Source of the DNA: an uncultured Bacteroidales bacterium
Lineage (GTDB): Bacteria > Bacteroidota > Bacteroidia > Bacteroidales > P3
Length of the DNA stretch: 64,000 nucleotides
Direction of reading: 5' to 3'
Assembly (NCBI GenBank): GCA_947167075.1
Contig: CAMVGR010000010.1
Location: forward strand, 1-64,000
Under the pieces are notes generated by a model. It searched no databases, was not told the DNA's origin, and saw only the letters and a list, made by a program, of their open reading frames with translations. Position 1 is the stretch's first letter. The number at the start of each line of letters is the position of its first letter. Position numbers and translations under genes: made by a program. This document shows, in pieces, positions 27,468 through 37,766 of the stretch.

Positions 27468-28484
27468 ATGAGATGTAATACAATCATCATAGTATCTGCA
27501 GCAACGCTTGTGCTGTCGGGGTGTGTGGCATTGAGTGAACATGAGGATCTCCAGAACCGGTTCGATCAAACATCACGTATGTATACCCTCCAACATCAAG
27601 AATTGTTAGAACTAAAAGAGGAAAACGCCAACCTTTCCAAACAGTATCAATCAATGTCGAATGACTATACTGAGCTTGCATTGTCAAAAGCTGCGATGGA
27701 GCAGCGAGCTGATAGTCTTGCACGACGGATAGAACAAATGGCGCATCATTACGATACCACAATGGAAAACTACCTCCAAGAGGTAGAAGGAAAGAATCGA
27801 GACCTTACCCGTGCCCAAAATCTACTGACTGCTCGAACAAAAGAATTATCTGAAAAAGAAAGAGAGCTGCAGGCTCGTCAAACCGAGTTGCAAGAACAGC
27901 AGGAAAGCTTTCGCATAGAGCGTAGCTCATTTATAGCCAAACAAGCACAACTAGAAGCAGAGGAGGCGGCAACCAAAGCAAAACTGCAGGCAAAGGAAAA
28001 AGAGTTAGAGGCGGTTAGGAATGCAGTTACACAAGCCCTTACTGGTTTTTCTGACAAAGGTCTAAAGGTAGAGGTGAAAGATAGCAAGGTGTATGTCTCA
28101 ATGGATAATAAGTTGCTATTTCCGTCGGCATCGTGGACGGTAAGCAAAGAAGGTATCGGTGCTATAAAAGAATTGGCGAAAGTGTTGGAACAAGACTCGT
28201 CCTTAAATATTATGGTGGAAGGCCATACGGACAATGATGCCTATCGTGGATCGACAGCGGTAAAAGACAACTGGGACCTCAGTGTAATGAGAGCCACTTC
28301 GATAGTAAAGCTACTTTTGCAAAATGGCCCTGGAATAAATCCCTCAAGAATTGAGGCATGTGGGCATGGCGAATTTGCCCCGAAGGTGCCAAATGATAGC
28401 CCTGCCAATAAAGCCATTAACCGACGCACAGAGATTATTCTCACGCCCAACCTCGACCGACTGCTTCAAGAAGTGGGACAATAA
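27468..28484 (+). CDS. OmpA family lipoprotein with coiled-coil region
   Basis: Lipobox VLSGCVALSEHEDL; long coiled coil; OmpA domain LFPSASWTVSKEG...NIMVEGHTDNDAYRG...ACGHGEFAPKVPNDSPANKAINRRTEIIL. Confidence 0.88.
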   Translation: MRCNTIIIVSAATLVLSGCVALSEHEDLQNRFDQTSRMYTLQHQELLELKEENANLSKQYQSMSNDYTELALSKAAMEQRADSLARRIEQMAHHYDTTMENYLQEVEGKNRDLTRAQNLLTARTKELSEKERELQARQTELQEQQESFRIERSSFIAKQAQLEAEEAATKAKLQAKEKELEAVRNAVTQALTGFSDKGLKVEVKDSKVYVSMDNKLLFPSASWTVSKEGIGAIKELAKVLEQDSSLNIMVEGHTDNDAYRGSTAVKDNWDLSVMRATSIVKLLLQNGPGINPSRIEACGHGEFAPKVPNDSPANKAINRRTEIILTPNLDRLLQEVGQ

Positions 28485-28530
28485 CTATCGGGTCGTGGCT
28501 CGATAAGAATCATAGTGGAACAAAAAAAGT

Positions 28531-28561
28531 TTTGCTATGTCGTACAGTTTATGTATATTTG
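28531..28561 (+). promoter_or_regulatory. Bacteroidota-type promoter upstream of the M28 peptidase operon
   Basis: TTTG (28531-28534) - N19 - TATATTTG (28554-28561). Confidence 0.65.
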
Positions 28562-28637
28562 CAACGTATAATATACTATCAATTTTGTGTAGTGCGCTGT
28601 AAAATAATTTATTGAATCCGATATATAATATAATAAG

Positions 28638-30176
28638 ATGAAGAAAACTTCACATAGAATTACTTTGAGCCCTATTTGTATAGTGGTATTCGCATTGCTG
28701 TCTATGGTGTTATGTGGACAAGCACTGGCACAGAAGGCAGAGATGGATCCATTACCGCTTGAAAAAGTGAGTACGGATTCGTTGATGAAGCACATTATAG
28801 AACTCTCTTCAGAGCCTTATGAAGGACGATTGGCAGGCACACGAGGTCACGAAAAAGCAATGGCTTATGTAGAACGTGTGATGCGTAGCTATGGGCTTAA
28901 GAATGTTGCGATTCAGCAGTTTCCCATTGAATGCAATAAAATAGAAAATGCCAAGTTCAATATCTATACTCCTGGTAGTAAAGAAAAACGTGTTTTTACT
29001 CTAGGAAACGAGTTCTGTTGTGCTGGTATGACAGGTCGGGGTTATGTGGATGCCCAAATGGTATTTGTTGGTTATGGGGTCAGCCATAACGTATATGACG
29101 AATACAAAGATATTGACGCAAAAGGGAAAATTGTGGTTGTATTGTCAGGGCTCCCGTCGTGGTTGCCAGCAAGTGTTGGCGATAATTTTGCCTCACTGCG
29201 AGATAAAGCTCGTGTGGCAGAACGTCATGGTGCTATTGGTTTATTGTCTGTGAATATAAGTCCCAGCTGTCTTGACTATGAGCCGCAGGATCGAGTTTAT
29301 TGTGGACCGCTACCACATATGGGAACATTTCCTATGTTGCAACTCACTTTTGACTGCGGTCGAGAAATATTTACCACCGAAAAGATGCCAATAGATAGTG
29401 CAATTGCTGCCATAAATGCAGACCAGAAGCCCCATTCCTTCAGTCTTATAAAACATGCTGAGGCAGACATCAATGCACATTATCGTGCGGATGCACCCAC
29501 ATACAATATAATGGGAATGATAGAAGGGACGGATCGAATAATGAAGAGTGAAATTGTTGTCTTGGGGGCATCTTTGGACGGAACAGGCCAACAGGGGGAG
29601 ACCTGTTTATTCCCAGGAGCAGACATTAATGCAAGTGGGGTGGCAGCAGTGTTGGAATCAGCACGATTATTGACTAGTACGCCATATCGTCCCAAACGTA
29701 GCATACTTTTTGTTTTGTTTAGTGGAGGAGAACAACAATGGCTTGGATCTCGTGAGTTTTTGCTCCAATATGGAAAGTTAAAACATGTTGAGGCCTTTGT
29801 AAATGTGCAGAACATAGGAAGTGGTGATAGCATAATGCTACTTGGCGATAATCGCTACCCCACATTGTGGAATTTGGCGATGAGTCATGACACTATTGCA
29901 AGAAGACATCACGTAGTGCGTAATGTTGAGCCATCGAACCCAAAGGGTGATGCTCGTGCTTTTGACATGATGCGTATACCGTCAGTGGTAATTACTACAT
30001 GGAAAGGGTTGCAGCATAATCATACGACGACTGATGTATGGGAAAATATCAATCCGGTGATACTTACTCGTGCAGCAAGACTGGTCATGGAGACTGTCGC
30101 TGACTTAGCAGATGGCCGTTATCAGGGACGTACACCTCAAAGTAAAGGGTATCGGTATGGACTAATTACGTACTAA
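28638..30176 (+). CDS. M28 family zinc metallopeptidase-like secreted protein
   Basis: 512 aa; signal peptide; HIIELSSEPYEGRLAGTRGHEKAMAYV, VVLGASLDG, PGADINASGVAAVLESARLL, ILFVLFSGGEQQWLGSREFL. Confidence 0.85.
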   Translation: MKKTSHRITLSPICIVVFALLSMVLCGQALAQKAEMDPLPLEKVSTDSLMKHIIELSSEPYEGRLAGTRGHEKAMAYVERVMRSYGLKNVAIQQFPIECNKIENAKFNIYTPGSKEKRVFTLGNEFCCAGMTGRGYVDAQMVFVGYGVSHNVYDEYKDIDAKGKIVVVLSGLPSWLPASVGDNFASLRDKARVAERHGAIGLLSVNISPSCLDYEPQDRVYCGPLPHMGTFPMLQLTFDCGREIFTTEKMPIDSAIAAINADQKPHSFSLIKHAEADINAHYRADAPTYNIMGMIEGTDRIMKSEIVVLGASLDGTGQQGETCLFPGADINASGVAAVLESARLLTSTPYRPKRSILFVLFSGGEQQWLGSREFLLQYGKLKHVEAFVNVQNIGSGDSIMLLGDNRYPTLWNLAMSHDTIARRHHVVRNVEPSNPKGDARAFDMMRIPSVVITTWKGLQHNHTTTDVWENINPVILTRAARLVMETVADLADGRYQGRTPQSKGYRYGLITY

Positions 30177-30177
30177 A

Positions 30178-32649
30178 ATGTGGACACTCTATAAAAAAGA
30201 ACTATCCGGTTTCTTCTCCTCCCTTATTGGGTATTTGACGATCGCTGTCTTTTTGGTTCTCACAGGGTTGATGCTCTGGGTGTTGAAGAGCGATTTCAAT
30301 ATAATGGATTACGGATTTGCTAGTATGGATGGACTGTTTCTAATTGGTCCATTCTTATATCTTTTCCTTATACCAGCTATTACAATGCGCTCGCTTGCCG
30401 AGGAAAAACGCACAGGGACTATCGAACTACTTATGACTCGCCCGTTGAGTGACTGGAAAATAGTATTCGCTAAATTCCTATCTGCATGGACCTTGGTTTT
30501 GATTTCCCTTCTGCCAACTTTGGTCACGTATGTGAGTGTATATATTCTAGGAGACCCTGTTGGAAATATTGATACAGGATCAGTGGTGGGATCATACATT
30601 GGTCTGTTGATGCTAGGAGGTGCATTCGTGGCAATAGGTCTATTCTGTTCTTCTCTTACCAATAATCAGATTGTATCGTTCATTTTAGCGGCCCTTTTGT
30701 CTTTTATTGCATATTTGGGATTTGAGAGTATTTATAATATGGGAGTATTAGGAGGAGCGGATCTGTTTATAAAACAGCTAGGATTGCGTGACCACTATGA
30801 AAGTATAAGCCGAGGTGTGATCGATACGCGAGACGTAGTATATTTTGTGTGTGTGATGACCATATTTCTAATGGCAACAAGGCTGATTCTTCAGAGTCGG
30901 AAATGGGGTGGATGGAGCAATAAAAAAAGTCTGAAACATAGTCATTGGTTGGAAATGTTTGCAACAGTGGCAATAGTTGTTGCTGTTGCTATAATCAGCA
31001 ACTTTGTTTTCCTTAGACTAGATTTAACTTCAGAACGTCGGTACACACTCTCAAAGGCTACAAAACAAATGCTCAAAAAGATAGATGAACCCGTTTTGTT
31101 CCGTGTATATTTAGAGGGAGAATTTCCGGCAGATTTCAAAAGACTTCAGAGTGAAACGAAAGAAATGCTTAACCAGTTTCGGGCATATAATAAGAATGTA
31201 GAATACGAATTTGTTAACCCGAATAGTTTTGAGACAAAAGAGGAACAACAAGTCTTTTATCAAAAATTAGCACAGAAAGGAATACAGCCAACCCAAATAC
31301 AAATGCAGGTTAATGGAGCAACAACTCAACAAATAATAATTCCTGCGGTTGATGTATTTTATCGTGGACGAGAGACCTCAGTGCAGTTAATCCAGAATCA
31401 GCGATATGTAAGCGATGCGGATCTGCTAAACAATAGTATTCAGAATCTTGAGTACTCGCTAAGTAATGCAATTCGAGCTTTGGCACGTGGCGAAAAAAAG
31501 AGTATCGGGTTTTTGCAAGGCCACGGTGAATTGTCAGGAGGCATATTATACGATATACAGCGATCTCTGCAAGAGTATTATAGCTTGGAATACGTATCAA
31601 TTGACGGAAAAATTCAGTCCCTTACAGCTCATCATCGTTCCTCGACAGATAGCTCTAAATATGAATTCTTTAATCTTTTCGATTTACTAATTATTGCGAA
31701 ACCGACAAGACCATTCTCGGAAAAAGATCTATATATTTTAGACCAATATATCATGTATGGAGGGAAGGTATTGTGGTTGATAGATCCATTGAATGCAGAT
31801 TTAGATAGTTTGGCATCACAGGGGGCATTTTTAGCAACACGATATCCATTAGGTATAGATGAATTACTCTTTTCTTATGGAGTTCGGATTAACCCAAATT
31901 TGCTGATGGATATGCGTTGTCGACCAATTCCCATTCAGGTTGGGTTGGTTGGAGAAAAACCTCAGTATCGGTTTTGTCCATGGTATTATTTCCCAGAAAT
32001 TGTTCCGATGGGAGAACATCCAATTGTTAGAAATCTAGACCTAATTAAAACCGATTTTGTTAGTAGCATTGATTTTATTGACAACGATATCAGAAAGACA
32101 GTTTTACTTACTACATCGGAATATACGAGGGTGAAGAATGCTCCAGCTATGGTAGAATTGCTCGAAGCACAACAGGAACAGGAACAAAATCAGTACCGTG
32201 CAGGTAATCTACCAATCGCAGTATTATTGGAGGGTCAATTTAAATCAGCGTGGCGTAACCGATTATCGCCAGAGTTTGTGGAACAAGAGGCAATGGGATA
32301 TAGGGAAATAAGTGATAGCACGAAGATGGTTGTGATTTCCGATGGTGACATGATTCGAAACAGATATATGGCAGAAGAGGGAGCTGTGTTACCGGTAGGA
32401 TATGACTTCTATACACAAACCATGTATGCCAATAAAGACTTTATATTAAATGTAGTGAATTACCTTGTTGGAGATGAAGGCATGATGGCTTCTCGTTCAC
32501 GTAATATTAAACTTAGAAAACTTGACGTGATGAAGGTTCATGATCGACGTGCTCTATTTCAATTAATTAATATTGCTGGGCCTGTAGTTTTGCTTGCCTT
32601 ATCAGGAGTTGCAATATGGTTTATTAGAAGAAAAAAATTCAGCAGATGA
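30178..32649 (+). CDS. GldF-GldG fusion: ABC transporter permease plus gliding-motility-associated substrate-binding-like domain
   Basis: 823 aa; GldF-like permease N-terminus (MWTLYKKELSGFFSSLIGYLTIAVFLVLTGLMLWVL) then GldG-like domain (LTSERRYTLSKATKQMLKKIDEPVLFRVYLEGEFPADFKRLQSETKEML). Confidence 0.85.
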   Translation: MWTLYKKELSGFFSSLIGYLTIAVFLVLTGLMLWVLKSDFNIMDYGFASMDGLFLIGPFLYLFLIPAITMRSLAEEKRTGTIELLMTRPLSDWKIVFAKFLSAWTLVLISLLPTLVTYVSVYILGDPVGNIDTGSVVGSYIGLLMLGGAFVAIGLFCSSLTNNQIVSFILAALLSFIAYLGFESIYNMGVLGGADLFIKQLGLRDHYESISRGVIDTRDVVYFVCVMTIFLMATRLILQSRKWGGWSNKKSLKHSHWLEMFATVAIVVAVAIISNFVFLRLDLTSERRYTLSKATKQMLKKIDEPVLFRVYLEGEFPADFKRLQSETKEMLNQFRAYNKNVEYEFVNPNSFETKEEQQVFYQKLAQKGIQPTQIQMQVNGATTQQIIIPAVDVFYRGRETSVQLIQNQRYVSDADLLNNSIQNLEYSLSNAIRALARGEKKSIGFLQGHGELSGGILYDIQRSLQEYYSLEYVSIDGKIQSLTAHHRSSTDSSKYEFFNLFDLLIIAKPTRPFSEKDLYILDQYIMYGGKVLWLIDPLNADLDSLASQGAFLATRYPLGIDELLFSYGVRINPNLLMDMRCRPIPIQVGLVGEKPQYRFCPWYYFPEIVPMGEHPIVRNLDLIKTDFVSSIDFIDNDIRKTVLLTTSEYTRVKNAPAMVELLEAQQEQEQNQYRAGNLPIAVLLEGQFKSAWRNRLSPEFVEQEAMGYREISDSTKMVVISDGDMIRNRYMAEEGAVLPVGYDFYTQTMYANKDFILNVVNYLVGDEGMMASRSRNIKLRKLDVMKVHDRRALFQLINIAGPVVLLALSGVAIWFIRRKKFSR

Positions 32650-33719
32650 AAAAGAAAAACATAATATTGATTGCTGTAGTTGCTGTTTTAGCCATAGCAG
32701 CACTAGTGATAGTGATTCGAGGGTCTAGAAAGGCTACTTTTACTCAAGATTATCATATAAAGGATACCAGTACAATTACACGCATATTCCTGGCAGACAA
32801 ACAAGAACAGGAAACACGTCTAACAAGAGTGAATGATTCTTTATGGATGGTAAATGATGAGTATGAAGCAAGTTTGCCTATGGTTCAGTTGTTGCTCGAG
32901 ACACTAAACACTATGAGGATTCGGCAACAGGTCAATCGCAATGCTATACCAAATATAAGTAAAGATCTCGCTGCTCATGCAATAAAGGTAGAGGTATATC
33001 AATTAGTACCGCTTATTGATTGGTTTGATGGGAAAATAAAATTATTCAATAGAGAAAAACTGACAGCGACCTACTATGTAGGGAGAGAAACGAAGGATCA
33101 AATGGCGACGTATATGTATAGAGAAGGAGATAAGATGCCGTACATTATACATATTCCGAGTTTTAGAGGGTTTCTGACTCCTAGATTTATTACGGATCCA
33201 CTTATATGGCGAAGTCATAGCATTGTAGACCTAAATGTTAAACAAATAGAAAGGGTCGATCTGGATATCCTAAATAAACCGGACGAAAGTTTTACTGTAC
33301 AACGTGAAGGGGATGGATTTGTTTTCCTTTTACAGCATAACCAGAAGGTTAATGGATTTGATACAGCACGTGTTGCACAAATGTTATCAGGTTTTACATC
33401 CCTTAATTTTGATGAGTTTGCATCAATTGTGCCAAATTCATTTGCAGATAGTTGTGTTAGTGGATCTCCTCGAACGATTTTGCAGGTGACAGATACTTCT
33501 GGAGAAACTACTGTACTTCGTACATACTTAAAATATGATAATCCAGATGATATAAATGCAATGCCAGACCCAGAAATGTATAATGCGTTCGATTTAGATC
33601 GATTGTATGCAATTATAAACGATAAAGACACTGTTTTAATCCAATACTTTATTTTTGATAATATACTACAACCTGCCAGTTATTTCTTGGGTCTGGATAA
33701 ACAGCTGATTGCAAGATGA
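32646..33719 (+). CDS. DUF4340-like protein
   Basis: 357 aa; N-terminal TM and DUF4340-type sequence; 4-bp overlap with the GldFG-like gene. Confidence 0.7.
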   Translation: MKKKNIILIAVVAVLAIAALVIVIRGSRKATFTQDYHIKDTSTITRIFLADKQEQETRLTRVNDSLWMVNDEYEASLPMVQLLLETLNTMRIRQQVNRNAIPNISKDLAAHAIKVEVYQLVPLIDWFDGKIKLFNREKLTATYYVGRETKDQMATYMYREGDKMPYIIHIPSFRGFLTPRFITDPLIWRSHSIVDLNVKQIERVDLDILNKPDESFTVQREGDGFVFLLQHNQKVNGFDTARVAQMLSGFTSLNFDEFASIVPNSFADSCVSGSPRTILQVTDTSGETTVLRTYLKYDNPDDINAMPDPEMYNAFDLDRLYAIINDKDTVLIQYFIFDNILQPASYFLGLDKQLIAR

Positions 33720-34477
33720 AACCGCTTATATTGATTACCAATGATGATGGTGTTAATGCACGAGGACTATCTGTCCTCACTGATATAGCGTGTAAATATG
33801 GTGAGGTTGTAGTGATGGCTCCAGAGCAGAACGCCTCTGGAAAAAGCCATAGTATTACTACTACACGTCCGTTAAGAGTAGAAGAAGTCAAGAGAGATAA
33901 TGATATAACTGTATATTCATGTGATGGAACACCTGTCGATTGCGTAAAACTCGCTTTTGAATATTTCTGCTCACGACCGCCTGATTTGGTCTTAAGTGGA
34001 ATAAATCATGGTAGCAATAGTTCTATTAATGTCCTCTATAGTGGTACAATGGGGGCAGTCGTAGAGGCATCTGCTCTTGGCGTTAAAGCTATTGGGTTTT
34101 CTCTGTTGAACCATAATCCAATGGCTGATTTTTTAGATGCAATTCCGTATGTAAGTTATATAACGGAAGTGATATTAAATAATAACCTTCCAACGGATAT
34201 TTCGCTAAATGTCAATATTCCTCGTTCGGATCGAGATAAAATAAAGGGTGTTCGAATATGTCATGAAGCAAAAGCCATATGGCGTGACAGTTATGAGAAA
34301 AGAGTAGATCCACAGGGTCGTCCATATTGGTGGCTAACAGGAAAGTTTGTCTGTCAAGATGAATCAGAATCATCTGATGAATGGGCACTACGTAATGGTT
34401 ACGTGAGTATTGTACCTGTTGGTTGGAATAATACACACTATCATTCCATGAAGGAATTAGAAAGGCTATTTGTATGA
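33716..34477 (+). CDS. surE: 5'/3'-nucleotidase SurE
   Basis: 253 aa; ILITNDDGVNARGLSVL, APEQNASGKSHSIT, SGINHGSNSSINVLYSGTMGAVVEA. Confidence 0.96.
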   Translation: MKPLILITNDDGVNARGLSVLTDIACKYGEVVVMAPEQNASGKSHSITTTRPLRVEEVKRDNDITVYSCDGTPVDCVKLAFEYFCSRPPDLVLSGINHGSNSSINVLYSGTMGAVVEASALGVKAIGFSLLNHNPMADFLDAIPYVSYITEVILNNNLPTDISLNVNIPRSDRDKIKGVRICHEAKAIWRDSYEKRVDPQGRPYWWLTGKFVCQDESESSDEWALRNGYVSIVPVGWNNTHYHSMKELERLFV

Positions 34478-34767
34478 AAGATTTCTTTTCTCAAGACAAA
34501 GTTTATGTGGCAATCATTGTAGGACTAGGGACAGTTTTATTAGTTGGTTGTTTTTTAGCCATTGGAATGAGGTTGGCTGGTGTTAGTTTTATGGACAATC
34601 TCCGTTGGATAGGATGTGCCTTTATTCCTTTGATACTCATACTCCGTGCCTATATGAAAACAGGGAAACACTTGGTGGTCTCAAGGACTTTGATCGTGGT
34701 GTTGTTTGTTTTGTTCCTCATATTCATTTTTGCAATGATGAAAACTAATAGTATCTCATTTAAATGA
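34474..34767 (+). CDS. Small membrane protein of unknown function
   Basis: 97 aa; three hydrophobic stretches; 4-bp overlaps with surE and lpxB indicate translational coupling. Confidence 0.7.
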   Translation: MKDFFSQDKVYVAIIVGLGTVLLVGCFLAIGMRLAGVSFMDNLRWIGCAFIPLILILRAYMKTGKHLVVSRTLIVVLFVLFLIFIFAMMKTNSISFK

Positions 34768-35885
34768 AATATTATTTAATAGCAGGCGAGGCATCAGGTG
34801 ATTTGCATGGAGCAAATTTAATGCGAGCAATCCGTGAGATAGATACGGATTCTCAATTCCGTTTCTGGGGTGGCGATGCAATGTCTGAGATTGGGGGAAT
34901 GCCAGTCCGTCATATTAAGGACTTGGCATTTATGGGATTTGTAGAAGTAATAGGCCATCTAAACACGATATTGAATAATATTGAGTTCTGCAAAAAAGAT
35001 ATTCTGCAGTTTGGCCCAGATGTCGTTGTTGGAATAGACTACCCAGGATTCAATTTAAAGATAGAAAACTGGGCACATGCAAATGGTATACATACAGTAC
35101 ACTATATTTCGCCAAATCTATGGGCGTGGAAGAAAGGACGAATTCACAAGATGAAGAAGGTCCAGGATCTATTGTGTTATATTTTACCATTCGAAAAAGA
35201 GTTCTTTGCCAAAAATAAGATGCCTCAAGCTGTATATGTAGGCCATCCACTGCTCGATGCTATTCAATTTTATAAAAAGGAGAAGTTTGCACATATAGAC
35301 AGTACTACAGATTTATTAAAACCCACGATTGCCCTCTTGCCAGGAAGCCGTCGAATGGAAATAAAAAAGAATCTGCCATTGATGATTCAATTGGCAATGA
35401 AACACCAAGAGTACTGTTTTGTAGTTGCGGGTATTTCATTGGTAGAGAGAGAACTGTATGAGCGGTATATACCTCAAAAGTGCAATGTTACTCTGGAAAT
35501 AGACAATACATATAATATTCTTTCCAGAGCTTATGCTGCAGTAGTATGTTCAGGCACCGCAACACTTGAGACAGCACTATTCAATGTTCCACAGGTGGTT
35601 TGTTACCGGGCCAATCCGGTCTCTGTAGCATTGGCTCGTGCTCTCGTAAGTCGCAGGCTGAAGTATATTTCACTTGTAAATCTCATTGCTGATTATCCAA
35701 TTGTAACAGAATTGATTCAAGAAGATTATAATATTGAGCGATTGGAATCGGAGTTCGAGTCTTTGACAAAAGATGAATCTTACAGGGCAAGAATGTTAAG
35801 TAGATATACCCAAATGCAGAATCAACTAGGTGATGGTGGGGCAAGTAAGCGAACTGCAATGGCTATTAAGAATCTTCTGCAATGA
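34764..35885 (+). CDS. lpxB: Lipid-A-disaccharide synthase
   Basis: 373 aa; MKYYLIAGEASGDLHGANLMRAI, GIDYPGFNLK, YISPNLWAWKKGR, LLPGSRRMEIKKNLP, CSGTATLETALFNVPQVVCYR. Confidence 0.96.
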   Translation: MKYYLIAGEASGDLHGANLMRAIREIDTDSQFRFWGGDAMSEIGGMPVRHIKDLAFMGFVEVIGHLNTILNNIEFCKKDILQFGPDVVVGIDYPGFNLKIENWAHANGIHTVHYISPNLWAWKKGRIHKMKKVQDLLCYILPFEKEFFAKNKMPQAVYVGHPLLDAIQFYKKEKFAHIDSTTDLLKPTIALLPGSRRMEIKKNLPLMIQLAMKHQEYCFVVAGISLVERELYERYIPQKCNVTLEIDNTYNILSRAYAAVVCSGTATLETALFNVPQVVCYRANPVSVALARALVSRRLKYISLVNLIADYPIVTELIQEDYNIERLESEFESLTKDESYRARMLSRYTQMQNQLGDGGASKRTAMAIKNLLQ

Positions 35886-37207
35886 AACGTGTCTTTATAT
35901 TCATAGCAATTCTGTCTCTCTGCATTAATGCTTTTGCTGAGCATGTCCGTGTAAGTCTTTTCTCAAACTCACGGATAAGCACTTTAAATGTTTCTTTCGA
36001 TCTAGGTCAGTACAATCTGTATGTCGATGACGATAATTTATTAGAGGATAAAATTGGAGAAGGTCGATCTGTCCTTGTACAATCTGATGGTACACAGCTT
36101 CATGTTCAGGTAAATGAGGACGATTATGGATACTATTCAAAGGTACGTTTGGTGGCACAGGACACAGCGTGTATAATGTGTCTTAATCCGAATGGATTCA
36201 AACAACGAACCTACGAAGGAAATCTAGAGATAAGAAATAGAGAGGGGAAGCTACAGATAATAAACGATGTGGAGTTTGAAACCTATATCGCTGGTGTGGT
36301 ACAGAGTGAAATATATGGAAACAGAAGTGATATTTTCCGAGTACAGGCAATCATAAGTCGTACGTGGGCCATGCGAAACATAAACAAGCATAAAAACAAT
36401 GGATATAATTTTTGTGATAATGTCCACTGTCAAGCTTATATGAATAGGTGTATCCGCCCCGATATTATGATGGGAGCCCTACAGAGTTGGGGAGAAACGA
36501 TAGTTGATAAAAGTGGCAATCTGATTGAAACGCCATTCCACTCGAACTCTGGTGGACAAACGGCAAATTCGGAAGACGTATGGCGAGCGGCTCTTCCCTA
36601 TTTGAGATCGGTCGAGGACACATTCTCTTATCGGATGAAGCAAAGTAACTGGACAAAAACGATAAGTATGGATAGATGGCTAGGCTATTTCCAAAAGACG
36701 CATAAAATAGACATCGATGATTCTCTGAAGCTACATACACTCCTTCACTTTACGCAAGACAGACGACAAGCAAAGCTTCTAGATATTCCACTCACAAGGA
36801 TACGATCCGACTTCCAACTGAAATCCACATTCTTCAGTGTCACGACCGACAGTATAACAAAATCGGTTACACTGCACGGAAGAGGTTATGGGCATGGTGT
36901 GGGGTTAAGTCAAGAGGGATTGATCCGCATGGTAGAATTAGGCTTCTCCTACGACAGTATTATTCGGCATTACTATACAGGGGCCATACTCCACAGCGAT
37001 CCTATATCCAACCCCCAAATTGTGATTAATTATACTGAACAACTGGGGCGAATAATAGAGGAAGACAAGAATAAACAAACGCAAATCCGCTCGAAGAAGG
37101 ACGATTGGTTGGGCCGTCTGTTCCGAGTAAGAGATCGAGAAGAAAGAGAAGAAATATATGTTGAAGAACAACAGGATAATGAACAAGACTGGAATTATGA
37201 GTGGTGA
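35882..37207 (+). CDS. SpoIID/LytB domain protein
   Basis: 441 aa; YIAGVVQSEIYGNRSDIFRVQAIISRTWAMRN, TPFHSNSGGQTANSEDVW, GRGYGHGVGLSQEGLIRM. Confidence 0.9.
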   Translation: MKRVFIFIAILSLCINAFAEHVRVSLFSNSRISTLNVSFDLGQYNLYVDDDNLLEDKIGEGRSVLVQSDGTQLHVQVNEDDYGYYSKVRLVAQDTACIMCLNPNGFKQRTYEGNLEIRNREGKLQIINDVEFETYIAGVVQSEIYGNRSDIFRVQAIISRTWAMRNINKHKNNGYNFCDNVHCQAYMNRCIRPDIMMGALQSWGETIVDKSGNLIETPFHSNSGGQTANSEDVWRAALPYLRSVEDTFSYRMKQSNWTKTISMDRWLGYFQKTHKIDIDDSLKLHTLLHFTQDRRQAKLLDIPLTRIRSDFQLKSTFFSVTTDSITKSVTLHGRGYGHGVGLSQEGLIRMVELGFSYDSIIRHYYTGAILHSDPISNPQIVINYTEQLGRIIEEDKNKQTQIRSKKDDWLGRLFRVRDREEREEIYVEEQQDNEQDWNYEW

Positions 37208-37244
37208 TCGGAAACAACAAGCCATCTTTTCCGATGTGAAGAAA

Positions 37245-37763
37245 ATGATTATAATAGTGCTGTCTGTTATAATCGGCATGCCGTTATTTGCACAAGTAAA
37301 GTGGCATAGTATTGAGGAGGCCAATTCTGCAAAGATAGGCGAGCGACTTTACTTTGTTGATTTCTACACCTCGTGGTGTGGATATTGTAAAAAAATGGAT
37401 CGTAACACTTTCGCTGATTCTACTGTGGCAAAAATACTAAACAAGTATTATTATCCAGTAAAGTTTGATGCAGAATCCAACAAAGAGGTAAAATGGTTCG
37501 GCCAAAGCTATAAATCGGTCTACAGTGGGCGTAGCCGTATACATGAGTTTGCAAAAGGCATATCCGGATTCCCCACATTTCGTCTATACCGTTCTAATGG
37601 TACGGTGTTTCAGGATATTCCTGGCTACTACCCACCCAAAGAGTTTGTTGTAGTCTTATGGTATTTTGCAAACGGCGACTATCAGCGCTACTCTTTTGAG
37701 ATGTACCAAAAGATCTTTGATACAAAGATACGCCCTGAGATGGAAAAACAACTAAATCGATAA
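37245..37763 (+). CDS. Thioredoxin-fold secreted protein (WCGYC)
   Basis: YFVDFYTSWCGYCKKMDRNTFADSTVAKILNKYYYPVKFD; start chosen at MIIIVLSVIIGMPLFAQ (signal peptide). Starts at 37158 or 37197 are also possible. Confidence 0.8.
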   Translation: MIIIVLSVIIGMPLFAQVKWHSIEEANSAKIGERLYFVDFYTSWCGYCKKMDRNTFADSTVAKILNKYYYPVKFDAESNKEVKWFGQSYKSVYSGRSRIHEFAKGISGFPTFRLYRSNGTVFQDIPGYYPPKEFVVVLWYFANGDYQRYSFEMYQKIFDTKIRPEMEKQLNR

Positions 37764-37766
37764 AAT

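Noticed and set aside
30178-32649. Claim of a gliding motility or type IX secretion system
   Set aside because: Only a GldF-GldG-like protein is present; no other gld, spr or por genes are seen in the window.
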